Below are positions 25,482-36,162 of a DNA stretch of 64,000 nucleotides, piece by piece (position 1 is the first letter of the stretch; each line of letters opens with the position of its first letter). The stretch spans positions 186,001 to 250,000 of the forward strand of contig NZ_CM001558.1 of assembly GCF_000281895.1 (NCBI RefSeq). The letters are read 5' to 3'. This DNA is from Pseudomonas fluorescens Q2-87. Its GTDB lineage: Bacteria; Pseudomonadota; Gammaproteobacteria; Pseudomonadales; Pseudomonadaceae. The position numbers and the translations under genes were made by a program. The notes beneath the pieces are model-generated. The model was not told the DNA's origin. It made no database searches and saw nothing but the letters and a program-made list of their open reading frames with translations.

Positions 25482-26030
25482 TTGGACGTCGGTGAACGAC
25501 TGCAATCCATTCGTAAACTCAAAGGCCTTTCCCAGCGTGAACTCGCCAAGCGCGCGGGCGTCACCAACAGCACTATTTCGATGATCGAGAAAAACAGCGT
25601 GAGCCCCTCGATCAGCTCGCTGCGCAAGGTCCTTGGCGGGATTCCCATGTCCATGGTCGAGTTTTTTTCCGAAGAGATCCTCCAGGAGAAACCGACCCAG
25701 ATCGTCTACAAAGCCAACGAGCTGATCGACATTTCCGACGGCGCCGTGACCATGAAGCTGGTGGGCCGGGCACACCCGAGCCGGGCGATTGCCTTCCTGA
25801 ATGAGATCTACCCGCCGGGCGCTGACACCGGCGAGGAAATGCTCACTCATGAAGGTGAAGAAACCGGGATCCTGGTGGAAGGGCGACTGGAACTGGTGGT
25901 TGGTGTCGAAACCTTCGTGCTCGAGGCGGGCGACAGCTACTATTTCGAGAGCACCAAGCCCCACCGTTTCCGTAATCCGTTCGATGCGCCGGCGCGACTG
26001 ATCAGCGCAGCCACGCCGGCCAATTTTTAG
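25482..26030 (+). CDS. pauR: XRE-cupin regulator, PauR/PuuR-like
   Basis: 182 residues: an N-terminal XRE helix-turn-helix (RLQSIRKLKGLSQRELAKRA, SMIEKNSVSPSISSLRKVLG) and a C-terminal cupin domain (GEEMLTHEGEETGILVEGRL, ESTKPHRFRNP). Length and domain layout match PauR of P. aeruginosa and PuuR of E. coli, repressors of polyamine catabolism relieved by putrescine or cadaverine. The start codon is TTG at 25482 with TGGAGG upstream. It lies between dadX and cytochrome c5 and would be expected to control kauB and related operons. Confidence 0.88.
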   Translation: MDVGERLQSIRKLKGLSQRELAKRAGVTNSTISMIEKNSVSPSISSLRKVLGGIPMSMVEFFSEEILQEKPTQIVYKANELIDISDGAVTMKLVGRAHPSRAIAFLNEIYPPGADTGEEMLTHEGEETGILVEGRLELVVGVETFVLEAGDSYYFESTKPHRFRNPFDAPARLISAATPANF

Positions 26031-26112
26031 GAAAAGAGGCGCCGGGCCCCAGGGCACGGCGTTCAAGGAGTGAGCCGGCATTGCGAACAAGACCCTTGCG
26101 ACTTTGGGGTTG

Positions 26113-26141
26113 TTTCAGTGTGACGGGCTTACCGCTATACT
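26113..26141 (+). promoter_or_regulatory. Candidate promoter of the cytochrome c5 gene
   Basis: TATACT at 26136-26141 with TTTCAG 17 bases upstream. The -10 is good, the -35 is weak. Confidence 0.4.
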
Positions 26142-26199
26142 TGCGCCCGCCTGCAAACCGTGGCCGCAGGCGTGACTAGCCACCATTGAGGGTGTACGC

Positions 26200-26625
26200 G
26201 TGAACCTAATTATGAAAATGCTGGCTGCACCAGCAACCGTATTGGCCCTATGGGCTGCGAGCGCTCAAGCGGCGCCCAACGACGAAATCGCCAAGCGCCT
26301 TGAACCCGTCGGCCAGGTTTGCGTTCAGGGCAAGGAATGCAAGGGTATGGAAGTGGCCACTGCGGCTGGCGGCGCTGGCGGTGCCAAGAAGCCTGCCGAT
26401 GTGATTGCCAAACACTGCAACGCTTGCCACGGCACCGGCCTGCTGGGCGCGCCGAAGATCGGTGACAAGGCTGCCTGGAAAGAACGCGCCGATCACCAGG
26501 GCGGCCTCGACGGCATCCTGGCCAAGGCCATTACCGGCATCAACTCCATGCCGCCTAAAGGTACTTGCGCCGATTGCTCGGATGACGACCTCAAGGGCGC
26601 CATCAAAGAGATGTCTGGCCTGTAA
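26200..26625 (+). CDS. Cytochrome c5
   Basis: 141 residues with a Sec signal peptide ending SAQA (residues about 20-24) and one c-type haem site CNACH (Cys73, Cys76, His77). The axial Met is in NSMPPKG, followed by the CADC pair that forms the c5 disulfide. Periplasmic electron carrier, homologous to the gene recalled as cycB downstream of pauR in P. aeruginosa. GTG at 26200 gives MNLIMKM; an ATG at 26212 is an equally possible start. It is monocistronic with its own terminator. Confidence 0.93.
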   Translation: MNLIMKMLAAPATVLALWAASAQAAPNDEIAKRLEPVGQVCVQGKECKGMEVATAAGGAGGAKKPADVIAKHCNACHGTGLLGAPKIGDKAAWKERADHQGGLDGILAKAITGINSMPPKGTCADCSDDDLKGAIKEMSGL

Positions 26626-26643
26626 TTCGCCTGCTTCTTTCAC

Positions 26644-26671
26644 AAAACAGCCGCTTACGAGCGGCTTTTTT
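26644..26671 (+). terminator. Terminator after cytochrome c5
   Basis: AGCCGCT-tacg-AGCGGCT followed by TTTTT, 19 bases after the stop codon. Confidence 0.9.
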
Positions 26672-26760
26672 GCGCCTGGGGTTTTTCAGGGCTGTTCATC
26701 GCAACCAAGACCCGGCAAGCTCGGTCCAACCCACATTCAAGGAATGTCCCGGAGGGTCGG

Positions 26761-28683
26761 ATGGTGCAGTTGTGTTCAATCGAACAGGCGGTGGATGACG
26801 TGCTCCAGCGCCTGCCCGCACATATCCACCTGGGCATGCCCCTGGGGCTGGGCAAACCCAACCTGTTTGCCAACGCGCTGTACCGACGCATTGCCCAGTT
26901 GCCCGAGCGACAACTGACCATCTATACGGCCCTGAGCCTGGGCCGGCCAACCCTGGGCGACGGGTTGCAGAAACGCTTCCTCGAACCCTTCGTCGAGCGG
27001 ATCTTCGGCGATTACCCCGAGCTCGATTACCTCGCCGACCTGCACCGCGACAGCCTGCCGGCCAATATCCGGGTCGAGCAGTTCTTCATGCAGCCCGGCA
27101 GCCTGCTGCACAGCGCATCAGCCCAGCAGAACTACGTCAGCAGCAACTACAGCCACGCCGCCCGGGACATCAACGCGGCCGGCTTGAACCTGGTGGCGCA
27201 GTTGGTGGCGAGCGACCCCGAACACCCGGATCGCCTGAGCCTGAGCTGCAACCCGGACATCACCCTCGACCTGTTGCCGATGATCGCCAAGCGCCGGGCG
27301 GCCGGGGAAACCATTTTGATGGTCGGCCAAGTGCACAGCGACCTGCCCTACATGCCGGGGGACGCAGAAGTCGGCATCGACGGGTTCGATCTGCTGATCG
27401 ATGAAAAGGACAGCCACACGCTGTTTTCCACGCCGAACATGCCGGTGGGGTTCCAGGATCATCTGATCGGCTTGCATGCCAGTACCCTGGTGCGCGACGG
27501 CGGAACGCTGCAGATTGGCATTGGCTCCATGGGCGATGCCTTGACGGCGGCGTTGCTGGCGCGTCAGGCCGACAATGCCGGTTACCAGGCGCTGCTGGCT
27601 GACCTGAACCTTAGCCAATGGGCGCAACTGATCGAGCGCGAGGGCGGGGTCGAGCCGTTCGCCAAGGGGCTGTACGGCTGCAGTGAAATGTTCGTCAACG
27701 GTTTGCTGGTGCTGGCGGAGGCCGGGATCATCCGGCGCAAGGTCTACCCCGACGAGCCAACCCAGGAGCAGGCCAACGCGGGCACGCTCGACGAAACGGC
27801 GCAACCCGACGGCATCTGCATACACGGCGGTTTTTTCCTCGGCCCGCGAAGTTTCTACGAGCGCTTGCGCGAGCTGCCACAGGGCAGGCTCCGCGAATTC
27901 AACATGACCCGCATCAGCTACATCAACGAGCTGTACGGCCAAGAGCAACTCAAGCGCCTGCAACGACTCGATGCACGCTTCATCAACACGGTATTCACCA
28001 TGACCCTGCTGGGCGCAGGTGTCGCCGACCAGTTGGAAGATGGCCGCGTGCTCAGCGGCGTAGGCGGGCAATACAACTTCGTCGCCCAAGGCCATGCGCT
28101 GGAGGGCGGGCGCTCGATCCTGCTCCTGCGCAGCTGGCGTGAGGCGGGTGGCGAGATCAGCTCGAACATTGTCTGGGAATATGGCCATTGCACGATTCCC
28201 CGACATCTGCGGGACATCGTCGTGACCGAATACGGCATCGCTGATTTGCGCGGCAAGACCGACGCCGCAGTGATCGAGGCGTTGCTGAACATCAGCGATT
28301 CGCGCTTCCAGCCCGGGCTGATCGAGCAGGCGCAAAATGCCGGCAAATTGCCGAAGGACTTCCGCCTCGACCCACGGTTCGCCGACAACACCTCGGAACG
28401 TTTGCAGGCGATCCAGGCGCGGCATCCGAACCTGTTTCCCGAATACCCGCTAGGCTGCGATTTCGATGGGGTGGAGCGAGACCTGCTGCGAGCGCTGAAC
28501 TGGCTCAAGAGCAAGTTCAAGCTCACCGAGCTCCTGGAGCTGGGCAAAGCCGCCCTCGACGCCCCGGAGCCGTGGGAGTTTGCCGGGCACCTGGAGCGCA
28601 TGCAGCTGACCAGCCCTGAAGGGCTGAAAGAGGAATTGTTCCAGCGGCTGTTGCTTGCGGGTCTAAAGGCTACTGCGCAGTAA
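26761..28683 (+). CDS. Acetyl-CoA hydrolase/transferase family protein
   Basis: 640-residue class I CoA-transferase-like protein. The N-terminal half contains HLGMPLGLGKPN and PNMPVGFQDHLIG. The C-terminal AcetylCoA_hyd_C domain shows VLSGVGGQYNFVAQGHAL and VVTEYGIADLRGKTDAAVIE. A helical tail of about 100 residues follows FPEYPLGCDFDGVERDLLR. Typical Cat1/Ach1 proteins are near 500 residues, so both the N-terminal spacing and the tail are longer. Likely acyl-CoA hydrolysis or CoA transfer between acetate and short acyl groups; substrates unknown. GGAGGG lies before the ATG. It is monocistronic. Confidence 0.82.
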   Translation: MVQLCSIEQAVDDVLQRLPAHIHLGMPLGLGKPNLFANALYRRIAQLPERQLTIYTALSLGRPTLGDGLQKRFLEPFVERIFGDYPELDYLADLHRDSLPANIRVEQFFMQPGSLLHSASAQQNYVSSNYSHAARDINAAGLNLVAQLVASDPEHPDRLSLSCNPDITLDLLPMIAKRRAAGETILMVGQVHSDLPYMPGDAEVGIDGFDLLIDEKDSHTLFSTPNMPVGFQDHLIGLHASTLVRDGGTLQIGIGSMGDALTAALLARQADNAGYQALLADLNLSQWAQLIEREGGVEPFAKGLYGCSEMFVNGLLVLAEAGIIRRKVYPDEPTQEQANAGTLDETAQPDGICIHGGFFLGPRSFYERLRELPQGRLREFNMTRISYINELYGQEQLKRLQRLDARFINTVFTMTLLGAGVADQLEDGRVLSGVGGQYNFVAQGHALEGGRSILLLRSWREAGGEISSNIVWEYGHCTIPRHLRDIVVTEYGIADLRGKTDAAVIEALLNISDSRFQPGLIEQAQNAGKLPKDFRLDPRFADNTSERLQAIQARHPNLFPEYPLGCDFDGVERDLLRALNWLKSKFKLTELLELGKAALDAPEPWEFAGHLERMQLTSPEGLKEELFQRLLLAGLKATAQ

Positions 28684-28700
28684 CTACCGAGGTAACTCCG

Positions 28701-28789
28701 TGTGGGAGCGGGCTTGCTCGCGAATGCGGTGTGTCGGTCGATACATTTTTGGCTGATCCACCGCATTCGCGAGCAAGCCCGCTCCCACA
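28701..28789. repeat. REP doublet (GTGGGAGCGGGCTTGCTCGCG type)
   Basis: TGTGGGAGCGGGCTTGCTCG with inverted CGAGCAAGCCCGCTCCCACA; the pairing extends into GCGAATGCGGT/ACCGCATTCGC. It lies between two convergent genes. Confidence 0.92.
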
Positions 28790-28804
28790 GGGTTTAACTG
28801 ATGG

Positions 28805-31444
<2,640 letters not shown>

Positions 31445-31720
31445 GACAGGGTCAGGGAGTCGTTTGCGAAATGGGCCGGCATTTTAACAGGCTTCGAGAA
31501 TTGTGCTGCTCTGTCCGACTTGTGACGCACAACTGCATTGTCATTTGCCGCTTTTGCTACTTTCACGCAGGATGTGGGGCGAATTTGCGTCTACCGTACG
31601 GTTTCGAGCGTGAAAAAATATATCGCAAGCATGTGTTTGAGAACCATTGGCATTGGTCATTGCCCGTTGGCAAGCCATAATGCCCTGCGCCAACCACCTT
31701 GCAGAGTCTAGGGAGTCAGC

Positions 31721-33391
31721 TTGTCAACGCCTGTCGAACCCTTGCGTTTGCTGTTATTGGCCGAAGAGGCTGCGTGGTCAGCGATTTTGCGCGAGTGCCT
31801 GGCGCCCCTGGGCCCTTCGGTCGTGTTGATCAGCGCCCCGAACTGGGAGTCGGTCAGCAGCCTGTTCGAAGACAACCGCAACGCGGTTCTGTTGACGGTC
31901 GCAGCCTTGCAGCCGGCGCCGGGCCGCTGCCGCTTGCCGACTATCCTGTTGCTCGAACAGGAACCTGCCCATACCCCCGACGGCGTCAGCGACTGGCTGG
32001 TGCGCGATGTGCTCGACAGCGCGACCCTGCGTCGTTGCCTGCGCCATGTCCGTGAACGCGGTGTGCTGGAAAACACATTGCAGCGCCTTGCCGAACAGGA
32101 CCCCCTGACGGGGATCGCCAATCGCCAAGGGTTCCAGACGTTGCTGGCGGCGCGCCTGGCTGAAAACGACGGTCGTGGCCTGGCGCTCGGCCATCTGGAC
32201 CTGGATAACTTTCGTTACGCCAACGACGCCCTCGGCCACCAGGCCGGTGACCGCTTGATCCTGCAAGTGGTGTCGCGACTCAAGGGCGCACTTGAGGCCG
32301 GCGATCAACTGGCGCGGCTGGGCAGCGATGAGTTCGCGTTGTTGATCGACACCCGGCGTGCGCCCCAGCGGGCCGAGTGGATCGCCGAACGCATCACCGA
32401 AGCCATGGCCGAACCCTATTGGGTGGATGGGGAAAGCCTGCTGATCGGTTGCAGCCTGGGGGTTGCCCATGCACGGGCCCAGGCCGGCGCCGATCCGCTG
32501 ATGTGGCACGCCCATATCGCCATGCAGCAGGCCAAGAGTACGCAAGGCTGTACGTTTCATATTTTCAACGAGCGCATCAATCGCAATGCCCGCAGCCTCG
32601 CCGACCTGGAAAGCGAGTTGCGCCGGGCCCTGCGCCGCGACGAGCTGGAACTGCATTATCAGCCTCGGCTGAACCTCGATGGCGGCACCATCGTCGGCCT
32701 CGAAGCGCTGGTGCGCTGGCGTCATGGCGAGCGTGGCTTGCTGCCGCCGAGTGAGTTCGTGCCGCTGGCCGAACAGAGTGGCCTGATCGTGCCGCTGGGC
32801 TACTGGGTGATTTCTCGGGCCCTGCGGGACATGCAAGCCCTGCGTGAACGAGGGCTGGCACCGCTGCACATGGCCGTCAACCTGTCGTTCCGACAGTTCC
32901 AGGACAGCCAGTTGTTACCGACCCTCAGCCGGCTGATTGCCGAGCGGGGCGTCGAGGCTCAGTGGCTGGAGTTCGAACTCACCGAAACCGCCGTCATGCG
33001 TCGCAGCGAACTGGTCAAGCAGACCATGGATGCCCTGGGCCGCCTGGGCGTGCGCTTTTCGCTGGACGACTTCGGCACCGGATTTTCTTCTTTCGTGCAC
33101 CTCAACAGCCTGCCGATCGCCTTGCTCAAGATCGACAAGAGCTTCGTCGGTGGCATGGAGCAGCGCGAAGAAAACCGCAAACTGGTGCATGCGATGATCA
33201 ACCTCGCGCACAACCTCAACCTGGAGGTGGTGGCAGAAGGTGTGGAAACCCAAGAGCAACTGGACCTGCTGCGCGGTTTTGGTTGCGATCAGGTGCAGGG
33301 CTTTCTGATCAGCAAGCCGTTGCCGCTGCCTGAGTTGGTTGAATACTTGACGGCGGATGGCAGCCAGTCGACGCAGGAGCGGGTGGTTTAA
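31721..33391 (+). CDS. GGDEF-EAL protein, probable c-di-GMP phosphodiesterase
   Basis: 556 residues: a degenerate receiver-like N-terminus (about 1-120) that lacks the acidic phosphoacceptor pocket, a GGDEF domain (about 125-285) with the altered signature LGSDEFALL and preceding DLDNFRYANDALGH, and an EAL domain (about 300-545) with GLEALVRW, NLSFRQF, FELTETAV, DDFGTGFSSF, KIDKSFV and EGVET. The EAL catalytic residues are all present, so the protein should hydrolyse c-di-GMP. It is the positional counterpart of P. aeruginosa PA5295 (ProE), as I recall. The start is TTG with GGGAG upstream. GSDEF probably lacks cyclase activity. Confidence 0.9.
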   Translation: MSTPVEPLRLLLLAEEAAWSAILRECLAPLGPSVVLISAPNWESVSSLFEDNRNAVLLTVAALQPAPGRCRLPTILLLEQEPAHTPDGVSDWLVRDVLDSATLRRCLRHVRERGVLENTLQRLAEQDPLTGIANRQGFQTLLAARLAENDGRGLALGHLDLDNFRYANDALGHQAGDRLILQVVSRLKGALEAGDQLARLGSDEFALLIDTRRAPQRAEWIAERITEAMAEPYWVDGESLLIGCSLGVAHARAQAGADPLMWHAHIAMQQAKSTQGCTFHIFNERINRNARSLADLESELRRALRRDELELHYQPRLNLDGGTIVGLEALVRWRHGERGLLPPSEFVPLAEQSGLIVPLGYWVISRALRDMQALRERGLAPLHMAVNLSFRQFQDSQLLPTLSRLIAERGVEAQWLEFELTETAVMRRSELVKQTMDALGRLGVRFSLDDFGTGFSSFVHLNSLPIALLKIDKSFVGGMEQREENRKLVHAMINLAHNLNLEVVAEGVETQEQLDLLRGFGCDQVQGFLISKPLPLPELVEYLTADGSQSTQERVV

Positions 33392-33403
33392 CCCGATTCT
33401 CCA

Positions 33404-33492
33404 TGTGGGAGCGGGCTTGCTCGCGAATGCAGTGTGTCAGCCAGGCATTTATTCACTGACACACCGCATTCGCGAGCAAGCCCGCTCCCACA
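33404..33492. repeat. REP doublet (GTGGGAGCGGGCTTGCTCGCG type)
   Basis: TGTGGGAGCGGGCTTGCTCG and inverted CGAGCAAGCCCGCTCCCACA, with GAATGC/GCATTC extending the stem. It lies between convergent genes. Confidence 0.92.
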
Positions 33493-33503
33493 GGGAATTT
33501 GTT

Positions 33504-34898
33504 TCACTTGGCTTGGATAGCTTCGAAACCTCGCTGCCCAGGCTCACGGCGAATCATCCGCTTCATCTTCCACTCAAACGCCAGCGTCAGGCTCACCGCC
33601 GCGCAGGCCAGGCCGAGGGCCAGGCCCCACCAGACGCCGGTCGGGCCCCAGCCCAGGTGGAAGGCCATCCACCAGGCTGACGGAGCGCCGATCAGCCAGT
33701 AGCAACCCAGGCCCACCAGGAAGGTCGTCTTGGCGTCCTTGAGTCCACGGATGCAGCCCATGGCGATGGTCTGCGTGCCGTCGAACAGTTCGAACCAGGC
33801 CGCCACCGCCAACAGGCTCACCGCCAGATTGATTACGTCGCGAAACGCGGGATCGTTGTGGTCGAGGAACAAGCCGATCAATGGGTGCGGCAACAACCAG
33901 AACACCATGGCAAACGCCAGCATCGCAGCGGCGCCAAAGCCGATTCCGACCCGGCCGGCCAGGCGCGCCATGGGCAACTGCCCGGCGCCATAGTGCTGGC
34001 CGATGCGCATGGTGATGGCGTAGGACATTCCAGCCGGGACCATGAACGCCACCGAGACGATTTGCAGGGCGATCTGGTGCGCCGCCAAAGGCGTGCTGCC
34101 CATGGTGCCCATGCACAGCGCGGCGAACGCGAACAAGCCGACTTCCACCGCATACGTGCCGCCAATCGGCAGGCCCAGGCGCCAGAGTTCCTTGAGGTAC
34201 TGGCGGTTGGGGCGCGACAGGCCATCCAGCAATGGATAGGCCCGGTAGGCCGGATGCCGATGAATATGCCAGGCCAACGCCAGGGCCATGCAATTGGCGA
34301 CGATGGCCGTGACCAGGCCGATCCCCATCAAGCCGAGCTTCGGCAGGCCGAACATGCCAGTGATCAGCGCGTAATTGAGCAGGAAGTTGGCCACCGTGCC
34401 GCCGAGGCTGATCACCATCACCGGGGTGGCGCGGCCAATGGCACTGGTGAAACCGCGCAGGGCCATGAAACTCAAGTAGCCGGGCAGGGCGAACGGCAGC
34501 GCCACCAGGAACTGGCCGGCGGACACCACGTTAGTCTCGGTCTGGCCGAACAGCAGCAAGACCGGCTTGAGGTTCCACATCAATAGCCCGGCCACCAACG
34601 CCATGAGCCACGCCAGCCAGAGCCCGGCCTGGGTCAGCCGGGTGGCGCCTTCAACGTCGCCGGCCCCCTGACGGATCGCCACCAGGGTGCCCACCGCTGC
34701 GATCACGCCGATGCAGAAAATCGACACGAACGAATAGGTGGCAGCCCCAAGCCCGCCGCCGGCCAAGGCTTCGGGGCTCAGGCGCGCCATCATCACGGTG
34801 TCAGTGAGCACCATCAGCATGTGCGCCAGCTGCGAGGCAATCAACGGCACCGCCAGCCGCAGGATGGCCCAGAGTTCGGTACGCACAGGATGCTGCAT
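33504..34898 (-). CDS. MATE family multidrug exporter (NorM-like)
   Basis: 464-residue multidrug and toxic compound extrusion transporter with twelve predicted helices in two related halves. RLAVPLIASQLAHMLMVLTD and VMMARLSPEALAGGGLGAA form the first-half motif, and the second half has PIGGTYAVEVGLFAFAAL and ALQIVSVAFMVPAGMSYAIT, as in NorM. It is driven by Na+ or H+; the ion cannot be told. Among three possible starts, the ATG at 34898 gives MQHPVRTELW with GGAG ten bases upstream. It is divergent from the LysR gene. Confidence 0.92.
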   Translation of the reverse strand: MQHPVRTELWAILRLAVPLIASQLAHMLMVLTDTVMMARLSPEALAGGGLGAATYSFVSIFCIGVIAAVGTLVAIRQGAGDVEGATRLTQAGLWLAWLMALVAGLLMWNLKPVLLLFGQTETNVVSAGQFLVALPFALPGYLSFMALRGFTSAIGRATPVMVISLGGTVANFLLNYALITGMFGLPKLGLMGIGLVTAIVANCMALALAWHIHRHPAYRAYPLLDGLSRPNRQYLKELWRLGLPIGGTYAVEVGLFAFAALCMGTMGSTPLAAHQIALQIVSVAFMVPAGMSYAITMRIGQHYGAGQLPMARLAGRVGIGFGAAAMLAFAMVFWLLPHPLIGLFLDHNDPAFRDVINLAVSLLAVAAWFELFDGTQTIAMGCIRGLKDAKTTFLVGLGCYWLIGAPSAWWMAFHLGWGPTGVWWGLALGLACAAVSLTLAFEWKMKRMIRREPGQRGFEAIQAK

Positions 34899-35055
34899 GA
34901 TCATCACGCTCCATGTTCAAGCAAGGCAGTAAAGCGATGATTCTCGGCGCTCTTGGCGGTTTGCACAAAAGGATAAAAAACATTGCTGGCATGATTAAAA
35001 CTCATGCTGGCGAGCTTTCTGATAGGGTTGCCCAAACGCCATAGGAGCTTTGCAA

Positions 35056-35976
35056 ATGTCTCGTCGTCTCCCTCCTCTGTATGCGCTGCGGGCATTCGAA
35101 GCGGCGGCGCGATACAGCTCGTTTACCCGTGCGGCCGAGGAGCTGTCGATTACCCAGAGCGCGGTCAGCCGGCACATTCGTACGCTGGAAGATCACTTCG
35201 CCTGTCGGCTGTTCCAGCGCAGCGGCCGCAACCTGCAACTGACCGAAGCGGCGCGCTTGTTGTTGCCGGGCGTGCGCGAGGGTTTCATGGCCCTGGAGCG
35301 CGCCTGTCATACCTTGCATGGCGAGGACGGGATCCTGCGCATGAAAGCGCCGTCGACCCTGACCATGCGTTGGTTGCTGGCGCGTCTGAGTCGCTTCCGG
35401 CATTTGCAACCGGGCAACGAAGTGCAACTGACCAGTGCCTGGATGGACATCGATTCGGTGGACTTCAACGTCGAGCCCTTCGATTGCGCGGTGTTGCTGG
35501 GCAACGGGCATTTCCCCGCCGACTGGGAGACCAGCCTGTTGTTTCCCGAGGAATTGATCCCGGTGGGCGCGCCGAACCTGTCGAACGACCAGCCCTGGGA
35601 TGTGGCGCGGTTGGCCAGCGCCGAGCTGCTGCATCCCACGCCGGATCGCCGGGACTGGCGCAACTGGCTCCAGCGCATGGGGCTAGCGGACAAGATCTCG
35701 CTCAAGGGCGGGCAGGTGTTCGATACCCTGGAGCTGGGCATGATCGCGGCGGCCCGTGGCTACGGAGTGTCCATGGGGGACTTGCTGATGGTGGCGGAAG
35801 ATGTCGCACAGGGGCGCTTGAGCCTGCCATGGCCGACCGCCGTCGCCAGCGGTGAGCATTATTACCTGGTCTGGCCGAAAACCCGGCCCGGAGGCGAACG
35901 CCTGCGTCGGCTCAGCGACTTCCTCCAGAGCGAGGTGAAGGCCATGCAGCTACCGGATGTGCACCGCCTGGGCTGA
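35056..35976 (+). CDS. LysR family transcriptional regulator, GcvA-like
   Basis: 306 residues. An N-terminal winged helix (LPPLYALRAFEAAARYSSFT, ELSITQSAVSRHIRTLEDHF) is followed by a LysR substrate-binding domain with the GcvA-type block VDFNVEPFDCAVLLGNG. AGGAG lies eight bases before the ATG at 35056; a TTG two codons upstream is less likely. It is divergent from the MATE exporter, which is the obvious candidate target. Effector unknown. Confidence 0.9.
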   Translation: MSRRLPPLYALRAFEAAARYSSFTRAAEELSITQSAVSRHIRTLEDHFACRLFQRSGRNLQLTEAARLLLPGVREGFMALERACHTLHGEDGILRMKAPSTLTMRWLLARLSRFRHLQPGNEVQLTSAWMDIDSVDFNVEPFDCAVLLGNGHFPADWETSLLFPEELIPVGAPNLSNDQPWDVARLASAELLHPTPDRRDWRNWLQRMGLADKISLKGGQVFDTLELGMIAAARGYGVSMGDLLMVAEDVAQGRLSLPWPTAVASGEHYYLVWPKTRPGGERLRRLSDFLQSEVKAMQLPDVHRLG

Positions 35977-36162
35977 ATCGTTGAAGTATGGGTGATGGCC
36001 CCTTGGTATTATTCCTCCCAAACCACTCAAGTATTTGGCCTCGCTGCCGACTCCGTGAACATAGAACCTTCGTTCAGAAAGGGCTAACACACCTTACCCT
36101 TGAATAAAATGCCGAGCGTGCGACGTGATCAGGATGATCCAGTCTCTCGGCCAGGAGCCGTC

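Noticed and set aside
28701..28789. Inverted repeats that look like strong terminators or a CRISPR-like repeat
   Set aside because: The same sequence recurs at many intergenic sites as doublets without regular spacers or T-runs, so these are REP elements.
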